62,538 bases of DNA from Deltaproteobacteria bacterium (GCA_020351915.1 CP070673.1:4083917-4146454), one strand, 5' to 3'. Counted from the first letter of the stretch, positions 1 to 7,394 are shown. Program-made: numbers and translations. Notes: a model not told the origin generated them from the letters alone.

Positions 1-293
1 CGCCTGCGGTGAAGGCAGGCCCATTTTTCCACATCATGAAGCTATTTTACCGGTATTTCGAGGGGCATGGCGGCGCCTTTCCAAGCAGCCATGTGGCCGT
101 CGCCATTTGCACCCTCTATTTCTCGTGGCGCTACCTCCCCCGTTTCCGCCATCTGCATATAGTCGCAGTCATCCTCATCTGCTTTTCGACCGTGTACTGC
201 CGGTACCACTATGCAGTGGACGTGCTTGCCGGCCTGGTGACCGCAGTCCTTCTGCTGCCGCTGGGGGAGTTTCTTTACCGCAGGCTGCAGTAG
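1..293 (+). CDS. PAP2-family phosphatase, C-terminal part (5' end outside window)
   Basis: The reading frame is open to the left edge, so the true start lies outside the window. The visible ~96 residues carry the last two parts of the PAP2 (phosphatidic acid phosphatase / bacitracin-resistance) signature: a PSSH motif and, about 40 residues on, an R-x-H-x3-D type motif (CRYHYAVDVLAG). Both lie beside hydrophobic segments typical of this polytopic membrane family. Such enzymes dephosphorylate lipid phosphates or undecaprenyl pyrophosphate at the membrane. Substrate cannot be decided from the fragment. The frame ends cleanly with TAG after an LYRRLQ tail. Confidence 0.82.
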   Translation, partial: PAVKAGPFFHIMKLFYRYFEGHGGAFPSSHVAVAICTLYFSWRYLPRFRHLHIVAVILICFSTVYCRYHYAVDVLAGLVTAVLLLPLGEFLYRRLQ

Positions 294-379
294 ATGACGG
301 AGCCAGAGCCAAGTTGAAATTCCGGTGACACCATACTAATTTCTTGGCATAGTGGCAGTACAAGTATGATTTTTATTCT

Positions 380-610
380 ATGGCAAGAATCGCACGAGTG
401 GTGGCCCTAGGATTTCCCCACCATAGAGAATGATACCTGGAGCAGTGCATTGGAGCGCATGTCCGGTCATGATGACAAACTTGTACAGGCTGTTGCCCCA
501 TTGCTTGAGATAACGGGAGATGAATGGGAAGCTTCATAGAGAACCTGGAGAATATGCTTTGTTGCATTTTGAAACCAAAAAACGCAGGCAGAAAACCAAA
601 AAGCAAATAG
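380..610 (+). pseudogene. Remnant of an IS200-like / TnpA_REP transposase
   Basis: The segment opens with MARIARVVALGFPHH, the usual N-terminus of IS200-like (Y1_Tnp) transposases, and then hits a stop. About 100 bases on, a different frame resumes with a typical C-terminal stretch (GDEWEAS, then after a frameshift IENLENMLCCILKPKNAGRKPKSK, ending at TAG 608-610). The catalytic middle with the HxH and Tyr motifs is gone. The two ends belong to the same family, so an internal deletion plus frameshift is the simplest reading. It sits just left of an intact relative at 762-1733. Confidence 0.6.
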
Positions 611-692
611 AAATAAGTATGCTGCTCCTAGATTCAAATATACTGAAATATCAGAGAATTCCACCTCTAAGGGTAGCGGAGAATCTATTATA

Positions 693-717
693 GGGGACGT
701 TGTTGACTATATTGAAT
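693..717 (+). repeat. Left 25-bp inverted repeat of the RAYT element
   Basis: This 25-base sequence begins GGGGACGTTGTTGACTATAT and is the exact reverse complement of 1736-1760. The pair brackets the transposase gene at 762-1733 with only 44 bases on the left and 2 on the right, so together they define a compact element of about 1.07 kb. No target duplication was evident next to the repeats. Confidence 0.85.
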
Positions 718-761
718 AACTTTGATATGCTGGGTTATATTGATCATTGGGAGCAAGCGCT

Positions 762-1733
762 ATGCCCAGACAGGCAAGACTTGATGCCCCGGGTACTTTG
801 CACCATGTCATGGTCAGAGGGATAGAAACGGGCAAGATTGTTGATGACAACAAGGATCGGCATAATTTTATCTCTCGGATGGGCAAGATTGCCTCTGAGA
901 GCAGCACGGTGATCTATGCCTGGGCATTAATGAACAATCACGCCCACATCCTTTTACGGAGTGGGCCCGATGGTTTGTCACAGTACATGCGACGCTTTCT
1001 CACCGGCTATGCCATCACCTATAATCGCCGTCATGGCCGGTACGGGCATCTTTTTGAGAATCGGTATAAATCAATACTCTGTGATGAGGATACCTATTTT
1101 CAGGAGTTAGTTCGCTACATTCACCTGAATCCTCTCAGGGCAGAAGTGGTGAAGGATATGGGTGAACTTGAAGGATACCGTTGGTGTGGTCACGGTGTCA
1201 TAATGGGCAGGATGAAATATGAATGGCAGGATCGTGATTATGTCCTGTCCTGGTTTGGCAAGAAAGAGGGAGACGCTCGGAGGGCATACCGCAAATATGT
1301 TCAAGGAGGGATTGTTCAGGGGAGGCGTCCGGATTTAGTGGGAGGGGGGTTAATCCGTTCCGTAGGAGGTTGGTCTGAGGTGTTATCTCTGCGCAGGAAT
1401 AAAGAGCGGGTGCTGGCTGATGAGAGGATATTGGGTAGTGGGGATTTTGTCAAACGGGTTTACAGAGAAGCTGATGAACGAATGAAATATCAGCTCTCTG
1501 ATGGCGAGCGCGGAAAAAAGGTCGAGGAGTTAATTGAGCGAGTCTGCAGAAAAGAGGCAGTTAATAGTAATGAGTTGCGGATGGGCAGCCGGAGAGGTAA
1601 TATCTCTCAAGTGAGGTCGCACCTGGCGTTTCAATTGGTTGAGGATTATGGTCTTTCTTTAGCAGAAGCTGCCCGCCAACTTGGCGTATCGACATCTGCT
1701 ATATCCAAAGCGCTCCGGAGAGCAATAAAATAG
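762..1733 (+). CDS. REP-associated tyrosine (Y1/HUH) transposase, RAYT-like
   Basis: A 323-residue single-strand DNA transposase of the Y1_Tnp fold. The HUH pair is visible as NNHAHILL (His60, His62), and the catalytic tyrosine lies in ELVRYIHLNPLRAE (Tyr119). The C-terminal third ends in a helix-turn-helix (LSLAEAARQLGVSTSAISKALRR), as in longer RAYT proteins. The ATG at 762 is chosen over an upstream TTG because MPRQARLDAPG is the family's normal N-terminus and a GGGAG lies ~10 bases upstream. All motifs are intact, so the protein could be active. It is flanked by perfect 25-bp inverted repeats, which is unusual for a Y1 enzyme. Confidence 0.9.
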   Translation: MPRQARLDAPGTLHHVMVRGIETGKIVDDNKDRHNFISRMGKIASESSTVIYAWALMNNHAHILLRSGPDGLSQYMRRFLTGYAITYNRRHGRYGHLFENRYKSILCDEDTYFQELVRYIHLNPLRAEVVKDMGELEGYRWCGHGVIMGRMKYEWQDRDYVLSWFGKKEGDARRAYRKYVQGGIVQGRRPDLVGGGLIRSVGGWSEVLSLRRNKERVLADERILGSGDFVKRVYREADERMKYQLSDGERGKKVEELIERVCRKEAVNSNELRMGSRRGNISQVRSHLAFQLVEDYGLSLAEAARQLGVSTSAISKALRRAIK

Positions 1734-1735
1734 TA

Positions 1736-1760
1736 ATTCAATATAGTCAACAACGTCCCC
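1736..1760 (-). repeat. Right 25-bp inverted repeat of the RAYT element
   Basis: Exact reverse complement of 693-717. It starts two bases after the TAG stop of the transposase. Extending either arm by one base breaks the match, so the repeat is sharply bounded. Confidence 0.85.
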
Positions 1761-1785
1761 CATACAAAAAGGAGCTGCCTACCAG

Positions 1786-3141
1786 ATGACTAGCAGATCG
1801 GCCTGGAAATATGGGATGCTCTTCCCCTTCCTACTGGTTTTGTTCGCACTGAATAGCAACGCCGGAGAAAAACAAGGGAGTCTTCACAGAATACACAAAA
1901 CCAAAAAGATAACCGTCATAACCAGAAACAACGCCCACTGTTACTATATTTATCGTGAAGAGCCTATGGGGTTTGAATACAACCTGGCCAGAGCTTTTGC
2001 CAACTATTTGGGGGTAGGCTTAACCGTAAAAACGTTTCCTTGGGCGGATATGATCAAGGCCCTCAACGAGGGCAGAGGTGATTTTATCGCCGCCAGCAAA
2101 ACCATTACCCCATCCCGCAAGAAACTGGTAGATTTTTCCAACGGGTATTTATCGGTTCGGCAGAGGGTGGTGATACACGAGGATAACCGCACCATTAATA
2201 AGCTAGTGGACCTGAACGGCAAGGTCATCCATATCCGCAGGGCCACTTCCTATGAGGAACGGCTATCCGAACTAAAGAAGCAGGGCCTGGATTTTACCCT
2301 TGCACTTCATGATGACGTTCCCACCGAGGAACTGATTAGGCAGGTAGCTGACAAACAGATTGAGGTAACCGTAGCCGATTCCAATATTGCCCAATTAAAC
2401 CGTCGTTATTACCCCAACATTAAGATCGGCATTCCCATTGCAGAAAGAGAGTCCCTAGGCTGGGCGGTAAAAAAGCAAGACAAGGCTCTCCTGAGTGCAA
2501 TAAACACCTTTTTTGAAAAGATAAAGACTGATGGAACATTCGACGATATTTACCGGGACTACTATGCCAACGTGCAAATCTTTGACCGATTTGATTTGAA
2601 GAAATTCCACCAGAGGATCAACCTCAGACTGCCCAAATATGAGACGATCATTAAGAAGGCTGCAAAACAATACGGTTTCGATTGGAGGTTGATTGCTGCT
2701 ATAATATATCAGGAATCCCATTTCAACCCGAGAGCCAGAAGTCACCGTGGGGTAAGGGGGCTCATGCAACTTACCAAGCCAACCGCTCAAGAGATGGGCG
2801 TTACCAACCGGCTCGACCCTGAGCAGAGCGTAATGGGCGGGGTTAGGTACCTAAGAAGGCTTTACCAACGATATGACGAGGCACAGGGTTTCGACCGGAT
2901 CCTCATTACGCTAGCCAGTTACAATGTCGGCCCCAGGCATATTACGAGCGCTCAAAGGATTGCCCGCGAAAAAGGGCTTGACTCCCACAAATGGTCCTCC
3001 CTTGAGCAGACCCTTCCCCTTTTGTGTTACGAAAAATACATAAGAATGAGTAAACACGGCTATTGCCGCGGGAGCGAACCGGTCCGATTCGTAAATCGAA
3101 TCCTAGCCTACTTTGACATCCTGAGAAGACAGGCCATATGA
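1786..3141 (+). CDS. mltF: MltF-like membrane-bound lytic murein transglycosylase
   Basis: A 451-residue protein with an N-terminal hydrophobic signal/anchor (residues 9-26). A periplasmic solute-binding (SBP_bac_3) domain follows at about 40-265, then a C-terminal SLT lytic transglycosylase domain at about 285-420. The catalytic glutamate is Glu310 in IIYQESHFNP, followed by the family landmarks GLMQLTKPTA and ASYNVGPRHI. This domain order is that of MltF, which cleaves peptidoglycan glycan strands to 1,6-anhydromuramyl ends at the envelope. An AAGGAG lies about 11 bases before the ATG. It is transcribed away from the upstream transposase element and looks monocistronic. Confidence 0.9.
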   Translation: MTSRSAWKYGMLFPFLLVLFALNSNAGEKQGSLHRIHKTKKITVITRNNAHCYYIYREEPMGFEYNLARAFANYLGVGLTVKTFPWADMIKALNEGRGDFIAASKTITPSRKKLVDFSNGYLSVRQRVVIHEDNRTINKLVDLNGKVIHIRRATSYEERLSELKKQGLDFTLALHDDVPTEELIRQVADKQIEVTVADSNIAQLNRRYYPNIKIGIPIAERESLGWAVKKQDKALLSAINTFFEKIKTDGTFDDIYRDYYANVQIFDRFDLKKFHQRINLRLPKYETIIKKAAKQYGFDWRLIAAIIYQESHFNPRARSHRGVRGLMQLTKPTAQEMGVTNRLDPEQSVMGGVRYLRRLYQRYDEAQGFDRILITLASYNVGPRHITSAQRIAREKGLDSHKWSSLEQTLPLLCYEKYIRMSKHGYCRGSEPVRFVNRILAYFDILRRQAI

Positions 3142-3629
3142 GCACTTCGGGGATATTGCCGTTCATAAACCCATTCAATCCTAATGTAGCTCGGCTTGAT
3201 CATAAAACCTCGCTACACGGCTTTGGTGTCGCCTTACAGCACGTTATCAAGTCAGCTTTCGAGCCTTTACTAATCTGCACCTGCTTTTCATCAACCGCGA
3301 CAGGCAACCTGTCGATAGCTATTTCAACGACTGGTCCGGGCTTTCCACCACTGGGCGATGGGGCCAGCAATTGCGGCGGAGTTGTATACTCCAACTCAAG
3401 TGAGATCGGGGTTCTGGGATAATTCTTCAGCAAACTCCAAGACTCCGTTACGAATGATCAGTGCAAAATCACCACTGTTGTTCCCCGAGATACTCGCACC
3501 AAGCTCGATATTGGCTGTTGCTGTCTTTTGAACGTCCAGTTTGAAACGCAAACTTTCCAGAATTCGTCCGGTGGGGAACACGCGAACCAGATCGGGCGCC
3601 TGTAGGTCAATGGCCTTATCGGAACGAAA
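3142..3629. other. Unassigned spacer with a possible decayed minus-strand gene
   Basis: Nothing here matches a family I recognise. On the minus strand an open frame reads down from about 3674 to a stop at 3396, containing the plausible protein-like stretch LVRVFPTGRILESLRFKL. A second minus-strand frame continues from about 3433 to 3200 with no natural start. The two may be halves of one frameshifted gene, but the evidence is only frame openness and composition. Confidence 0.25.
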
Positions 3630-4022
3630 ATGGGGATTTACGCCAGGGAGCTTTTGGATGCCCCAAGAAGAAAAATGAAAACAGTATCTGAATGCGGAGG
3701 CGGGAAATATCCTGTCAAATGCATCAATGATGGGATAGTTGTGTCCACTTTGTGTTCCCCTGTTTATGGAAGGCTGACAATCGATAGATCAAAAGGCAAT
3801 TATGCCGCGGTATTCAGCTATGGGGGCAAAACTGTCCGCCTTGGATTAAAGCAAAGCTACCGTTCCCAATTGGAGGCCAGAATAGATGATGCGGTGAAAA
3901 AATACAGGAAAGAAGGAAAGTTTACTCCGCCGTATTGGGAAGAGGTTAGGAAAATGACATGGTGGGCATGGGAGGAATGGGATAGGAAGGTGGTTTTTGA
4001 TGTTCAGTGGATTGAAAAGTAG
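3630..4022 (+). CDS. Hypothetical small protein (~115-130 aa)
   Basis: I do not recognise the family. The frame encodes a soluble protein rich in Lys, Tyr and Trp, with a short beta-rich centre (GRLTIDRSKGNYAAVFSYGG), then a helical basic segment and a Trp-rich end (MTWWAWEEWDRKVVF). There is no signal peptide or membrane segment. The ATG at 3675 (MKTVSECGGG) is an alternative start, and neither has a strong ribosome site. It stops 13 bases before one of the direct repeats that bracket the following ATPase gene. Its codon usage looks like a real gene. Confidence 0.5.
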   Translation: MGIYARELLDAPRRKMKTVSECGGGKYPVKCINDGIVVSTLCSPVYGRLTIDRSKGNYAAVFSYGGKTVRLGLKQSYRSQLEARIDDAVKKYRKEGKFTPPYWEEVRKMTWWAWEEWDRKVVFDVQWIEK

Positions 4023-4034
4023 ATCATAAACAGC

Positions 4035-4090
4035 TCCATTCTGCTCTTGATTCAATGGGGTCGTATGCAACAACTCTGGAATAGGGATCT
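4035..4090. repeat. Left copy of ~56-bp imperfect direct repeat flanking the ATPase gene
   Basis: The block begins TCCATTCTGCTCTTG and continues through a GTATGCAACAACTCTGGAA core. The same order of words recurs in the same orientation at 5543-5598 with scattered substitutions. The two copies bracket the AAA/DUF4143 gene and its palindrome. Confidence 0.7.
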
Positions 4091-4222
4091 TTCAATAAAA
4101 GCCAAAAAGCACCCTCTGTTCTTTTAAGATTATCTGGGTCATACACTTAACACGTGGCACATGTGTTGGCGAAGCAATTTCAATTTTCAGATTCCTCTGT
4201 TCCTTGTAAGGCTCAAGTGGAA

Positions 4223-5443
4223 CTAAGGCAACTGGGAGAGCCACGCGTATGCTGGAGCAATAAGAATAGATTGGTCATTGTTCGAAAAGATTCGATATCC
4301 CTCATCCTCAGCTATGAGCTGAACTGCTGGTATGTTCAGCGCATTTTGAAATTTTCTGAGCGCGGAAGAAGGTTGGATCTCTGAAGTTTTGGCCTCTATC
4401 AGGACAATCGGTTTGCGCCCGTTTGCGATCAAAAAATCTACTTCCTGCTGTTCTTTGTTCTTTATGAAATGCAAAGAGAACTGGCCATAGCCCAAATCAT
4501 TCCAGTTTGTAACCGCCCGCCACAACTCCATGGCGATCATATTTTCAAACCGGGCAGTAGGCTCTTCTATGCGGGGTGCATCCCACAGATAGACCTTGCG
4601 TTCTTTTTGGATAGCCCGAGCAATTCTTTCTGTCCATGGGGCAATACTAAAAATCAAGAAAAATCTTTCAAAAACTGATAGCCAGCCTCGAACTGAGTTA
4701 TAGGATACTTTTAAGTCAGTGGCGAGGGATGGGATCGAGAGAGGACTGCCCACCTTAGAGGGTAGCAAAAGATAGAGCGTCTCCATATCTGCTACAGATT
4801 TGATCCCGGTGAGATCGCGAATATCCTCACGAATGAGTTGAGCGGAATAGCTGCTTGACCATCGACGGTATGTCGCCATCCGGTTAGCTAAATAGGGTTC
4901 AGGAAAACCACTGAGCGTAGATAGCCGTGACCACTCTTCTTTGAGCATTTCGCTACGTTCCATACTGATTTGCACCGGATTTTCCAAAAAGTTTTCGATT
5001 GTGAGGTTACTCTCTCCCAATTCTCCCATTGTAAAAGGCCATAGATGAAAGAGAAAATAACGACCAGCCAGAGAGTCTCCGCCTTTTTGATAGATGTCTA
5101 GCCTGCCACTTCCTGATACGAGGAATTGATATCTGTCATGAAATTGGTCGTAAGCACCTTTGAGATAGTTCTTCCAGTCTTTGTATTTGTGGATCTCATC
5201 AAATATGATTAGAGGTGTTGATGGATCTCGGCGCTTGATTTCTTGGAAAAATGTGGGATTCTCCATAAGTCTGGTCCTGTGCTGCGGAATATCCCAGTTG
5301 AAATAGAGGTTATTCGGAAAACACCGGGAAATAATCTGGGTGAGTGTGGTCTTGCCCACCTGCCGCGGTCCGACAAGAAATACCATGTTTTTTTCTCTGG
5401 CTAGTTCCTGCCAGATTTTCAAATAAGGGTCTCTCGTTTCCAT
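4223..5443 (-). CDS. AAA-family ATPase with DUF4143 domain
   Basis: A 406-residue P-loop ATPase of the AAA_14/DUF4143 group. It has Walker A GPRQVGKTT (residues 25-33), Walker B PLIIFDEIHK (77-86) and an SGSGRLD sensor-like strand at about 109-117. The C-terminal half carries a DUF4143 region with a nuclease-like segment (EVDFLIANGRKPIVLIEAKTS), the E-x-K spacing seen in PD-(D/E)XK folds. Members are widespread, often horizontally spread, and of poorly defined function. The gene stands alone between direct repeats (4035-4090 and 5543-5598). A perfect 30-bp palindrome 19 bases before its ATG could be its operator. It reads convergent with the small gene at 3630-4022. Confidence 0.85.
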   Translation of the reverse strand: METRDPYLKIWQELAREKNMVFLVGPRQVGKTTLTQIISRCFPNNLYFNWDIPQHRTRLMENPTFFQEIKRRDPSTPLIIFDEIHKYKDWKNYLKGAYDQFHDRYQFLVSGSGRLDIYQKGGDSLAGRYFLFHLWPFTMGELGESNLTIENFLENPVQISMERSEMLKEEWSRLSTLSGFPEPYLANRMATYRRWSSSYSAQLIREDIRDLTGIKSVADMETLYLLLPSKVGSPLSIPSLATDLKVSYNSVRGWLSVFERFFLIFSIAPWTERIARAIQKERKVYLWDAPRIEEPTARFENMIAMELWRAVTNWNDLGYGQFSLHFIKNKEQQEVDFLIANGRKPIVLIEAKTSEIQPSSALRKFQNALNIPAVQLIAEDEGYRIFSNNDQSILIAPAYAWLSQLP

Positions 5444-5462
5444 AATGGCTATTATTCAGTAA

Positions 5463-5492
5463 AATGAAAAATAGTCAAGACTATTTTTCATT
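5463..5492 (-). promoter_or_regulatory. Perfect 30-bp palindrome upstream of the ATPase gene (operator-like)
   Basis: Two 14-base arms (AATGAAAAATAGTC and its exact complement) are separated by two bases. The site lies 19 bases upstream of the ATPase start codon at 5443. This position and symmetry suit a dimeric repressor site; it could also fold as a hairpin in the leader. The arms are AT-rich and no protein is known to bind here. Confidence 0.55.
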
Positions 5493-5542
5493 ACGGTGAA
5501 AACTTGGCAAAAATAGCTAATTCCAAAACTCGGAAGAACGGT

Positions 5543-5598
5543 TCCATTCTGCTCTTGGTTCACATAGATAGTATGCAGCAACTCTGGAACGGGGGCTC
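5543..5598. repeat. Right copy of ~56-bp imperfect direct repeat
   Basis: Same orientation and word order as 4035-4090: an identical 15-base opening TCCATTCTGCTCTTG, then GTATGCAGCAACTCTGGAA and a purine-rich end. The spacing of about 1.5 kb is just enough to contain the ATPase gene and its palindrome. Confidence 0.7.
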
Positions 5599-5622
5599 TG
5601 AATCAAAAGGGGTTAGCTGATT

Positions 5623-5660
5623 TGGCGTCCCCAATCCCGCCCTGATGGCGGGATGTCTTG
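5623..5660 (-). pseudogene. tRNA-Glu relic 3 (3' acceptor end plus GC hairpin)
   Basis: Read on the minus strand, this keeps TTGGGGACGCCA, the acceptor 3' end with CCA seen in the intact tRNA-Glu at 5851-5928. The T-arm is replaced by a GC hairpin (TCCCGCC, 5-base loop, GGCGGGA on the plus strand, 5635-5653), after which a GACA-like fragment follows. It cannot fold as a tRNA. Confidence 0.5.
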
Positions 5661-5671
5661 CACCAACATAC

Positions 5672-5699
5672 AAAAAAGGTTAGCAATAATGAGCTAACC
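5672..5699 (-). terminator. Rho-independent terminator after tRNA relic 2
   Basis: On the minus strand a 7-bp stem (GGTTAGC with GCTAACC, arms at 5678-5684 and 5693-5699) is followed directly by TTTTTT. It lies 15 bases past the 3' end of the relic at 5714-5785. Confidence 0.65.
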
Positions 5700-5713
5700 C
5701 TTCGAAAGTATAC

Positions 5714-5785
5714 TGGCGTCCCCAACCGGATTTGAACCGGAATGTTGTCCCGCTCAAAGAGCGGGGTGTCCTGGACCTAAGGTTT
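5714..5785 (-). pseudogene. tRNA-Glu relic 2 (3' half, aberrant anticodon arm)
   Basis: The minus strand keeps an intact T-arm (CCGGTTCAAATCCGG) and acceptor 3' end with CCA, matching the functional tRNA-Glu next to it. The anticodon arm is a GC palindrome (CCCGCTCTTTGAGCGGG) with C instead of U at position 33, and the arm interval is two bases longer than in the intact gene. Upstream of the D-arm the sequence diverges, so the 5' acceptor strand is missing. A 34-base block (5745-5778) is identical to 5993-6026 in relic 1. Confidence 0.6.
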
Positions 5786-5801
5786 CATTCTATGGCTAAT
5801 C

Positions 5802-5840
5802 AAAAAAAAAAGAGATTAACCCACATCTCAGGTAATCTCT
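5802..5840 (-). terminator. Rho-independent terminator of tRNA-Glu
   Basis: On the minus strand an 8-bp stem (AGAGATTA with TAATCTCT, arms 5833-5840 and 5811-5818) is followed by a run of ten T. It starts 11 bases after the CCA end of the tRNA at 5851-5928. Confidence 0.75.
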
Positions 5841-5850
5841 CAAAGTTAAC

Positions 5851-5928
5851 TGGCGTCCCCAACCGGATTTGAACCGGTGTTGTCGGCGTGAAAGGCCGAT
5901 GTCCTGGACCTGACTAGACGATGGGGAC
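5851..5928 (-). tRNA. tRNA-Glu (anticodon UUC), CCA encoded
   Basis: The minus strand folds as a complete cloverleaf. It has a 7-bp acceptor (GTCCCCA with TGGGGAC), discriminator G and encoded CCA. The anticodon stem is TCGGC/GCCGA with loop CTTTCAC, giving anticodon TTC at plus positions 5890-5892, and the T-arm is ACCGG/CCGGT. It is the only intact tRNA in a locus that also holds three relics of the same gene. A single promoter at 6088-6115 and a terminator at 5802-5840 fit this transcription unit. Confidence 0.95.
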
Positions 5929-5984
5929 GCGAATTGTCCTTTTTCTTTAGACTCCGTCTTTATTCACCCCTCTCGCCTATTTCA

Positions 5985-6043
5985 GGACCCGGTTGTCCCG
6001 CTCAAAGAGCGGGGTGTCCTGGACCTGGCTAGACGATGGGGAC
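5985..6043 (-). pseudogene. tRNA-Glu relic 1 (5' half, aberrant anticodon arm)
   Basis: On the minus strand the acceptor 5' strand and D-arm are intact (GTCCCCATCGTCTAG, then CCAGGTCCAGGAC). They are followed by the same GC palindrome found in relic 2. The T-arm and 3' acceptor are absent and the sequence runs into CGGGTCCTG, which can pair back with CCAGGAC. It is the first gene-like segment after the promoter at 6088-6115, where a first tRNA-Glu copy would be expected. Confidence 0.6.
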
Positions 6044-6087
6044 GCTACTAATCTCTGGTTATCTCTATTACTTTGCCGGGTTCGATT

Positions 6088-6115
6088 ATTATAGGCATAT
6101 CCGGTCAATAGTCAA
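6088..6115 (-). promoter_or_regulatory. Sigma-70-type promoter of the tRNA-Glu locus
   Basis: Minus-strand -35 TTGACT (6110-6115) and a perfect -10 TATAAT (6088-6093) with a 16-base spacer. The predicted start near 6080 lies about 37 bases before the first tRNA-like segment. Confidence 0.75.
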
Positions 6116-6517
6116 CAGGGAAAGGTACCTTTTGGTTTGTCATGTCAGATCAAAGTTAATTTTCTCACATGATATGGGACACCGACACAAACCGTAACAA
6201 CGTCTTAAAGGGATGGGCGCCATAAAGATATCAAAGGGGAATGCTGGTGCTCCCCCTTTCTTGCCATACCGTGAGCTGCCTTTTCCGTTGACACGCAGAC
6301 CCCTTTACTCAATGCTTCTCTCGCCCATAAGGGAACTTATGTTCTTCTCTTTCAAGCATGGGCGGGACTACTCTGTAATCCTCATTGCCGGGCTCTTTAA
6401 AGGTCTAGATCACCTTTCGGGCATTCAGATGAGGGTGAGCAGGGTTATGAGTAACTGAGGAAAGGAGAACTGGAATCCATGCTTGGCGAAAAGGATTGTT
6501 CTAGGAGGTAGGGAAAT
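6116..6517. other. Spacer without recognised gene
   Basis: About 400 bases between the tRNA promoter and the broken UspA gene. A plus-strand open frame at 6213-6458 encodes an Arg/Pro/Phe-rich product with no family resemblance and no ribosome site, so I treat it as non-coding. A clear AGGAGG ribosome site for the following gene lies at about 6501-6508. Confidence 0.4.
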
Positions 6518-7394
6518 ATGTACAAACAGATACTGGTTCCCCTGGATGGTTTAGAATTGGCTGAGAAGATAATTCCTCACGTGGAAGAATTGGCTAACAA
6601 GTTTGATAGTGAGGTTATTTTACTTACGGTGTGTCCGTCAGGGGATTATCCAGAGCTCCCCTTGAGGGCATACTTAGACAAGGCTGCCCGAGACCTCCAG
6701 TCTGCAGGGGTGTGAGGACGAGTACAATAGTTGCCTAGGGCAATGCTGCCGTTGAAATCCTCAGTTTTGCTGAGAAGAACCGTACCGACCTGATTCTCAT
6801 TTCTACCCATGGCCGTTCTGGCACCGGCGATTGGACTTTGGGAAGTATAGCTAATAAGGTTCTGCAGCGGGCGCACGTTCCCATACTCCTCGTGAGGTCA
6901 CATAAATTAGAAGCTCGGACTGCAAACAAGGCGCCGTGGAGGATTCTCGTGCTTCTAGACGGTTCGGACTGTGCCGAAAGAGTGATTCCCCATGTGGAGG
7001 GTTTAACCAAGGAGACGGATAATGAGGTCTTCTCCTCAGGATTACTGAGCCTTTAACGACACCGCACTTTGTGGTTCACTCGGGTGGATTTGACTGGGAA
7101 AAGTATGAAAAAGACGTGCTAGCTAGGCTGGAGACAGAAGCAAAACACTACTTGGGCAGGAGAGAGCATAGCTTGCAACGTAAGGGAGTAAAGGCTACCT
7201 CAGTATCCCTTGTGGGGAGGCCAGCTCGGACTATACTCCAGTATGCGGAGGATGACGCCATTAACCTGATAGCATTATCAAGTCATGGTCTTTCAGGAGT
7301 AACCAAGTGGGTCCTTGGGAGCGTGGTCTCCAAGATTATTCAGCATTCCTCACAGTCGATTTTGCTCGTTCGACCTCCATTATCCGTCGGTTAG
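6518..7394 (+). pseudogene. Tandem-domain universal stress protein (UspA), frameshifted
   Basis: The start MYKQILVPLDGLELAEKIIP is a typical UspA N-terminus behind a good AGGAGG. The frame breaks at about 6713. The continuation in another frame contains an in-frame TAG (6736-6738), then STHGRSGTGDWTLGS with the ATP-binding G-2x-G-9x-G(S/T) pattern and VPILLVR. A second Usp domain starts (ILVLLDGSDCAERVIPHVEG) and breaks again at about 7030. It resumes to a normal end with SSHGLSGVTKWVLGSVVSKI at 7394. Two frameshifts plus one stop make a functional full-length protein unlikely. Intact relatives are cytoplasmic nucleotide-binding stress proteins. Confidence 0.85.

Noticed and set aside
175-363. 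Minus-strand open frame across the PAP2 end
   Set aside because: Arg/Pro/Ala-rich shadow frame over a well-supported gene, without ribosome site.
3138-3422. 94-codon frame overlapping the mltF stop by ATGA
   Set aside because: The overlap looks like coupling, but the product is Ser/Thr/Pro/Gly-rich, matches no family and has no conserved motif.
4151-4170. TGGCACATGTGTTGGC as a second sigma-54 promoter
   Set aside because: It has the -24 TGGCAC but the -12 position reads GG instead of GC, and it points into the 3' end of the convergent ATPase gene.
6213-6458. 81-codon frame before the UspA relic
   Set aside because: No ribosome site, atypical composition, and no relation to neighbours.
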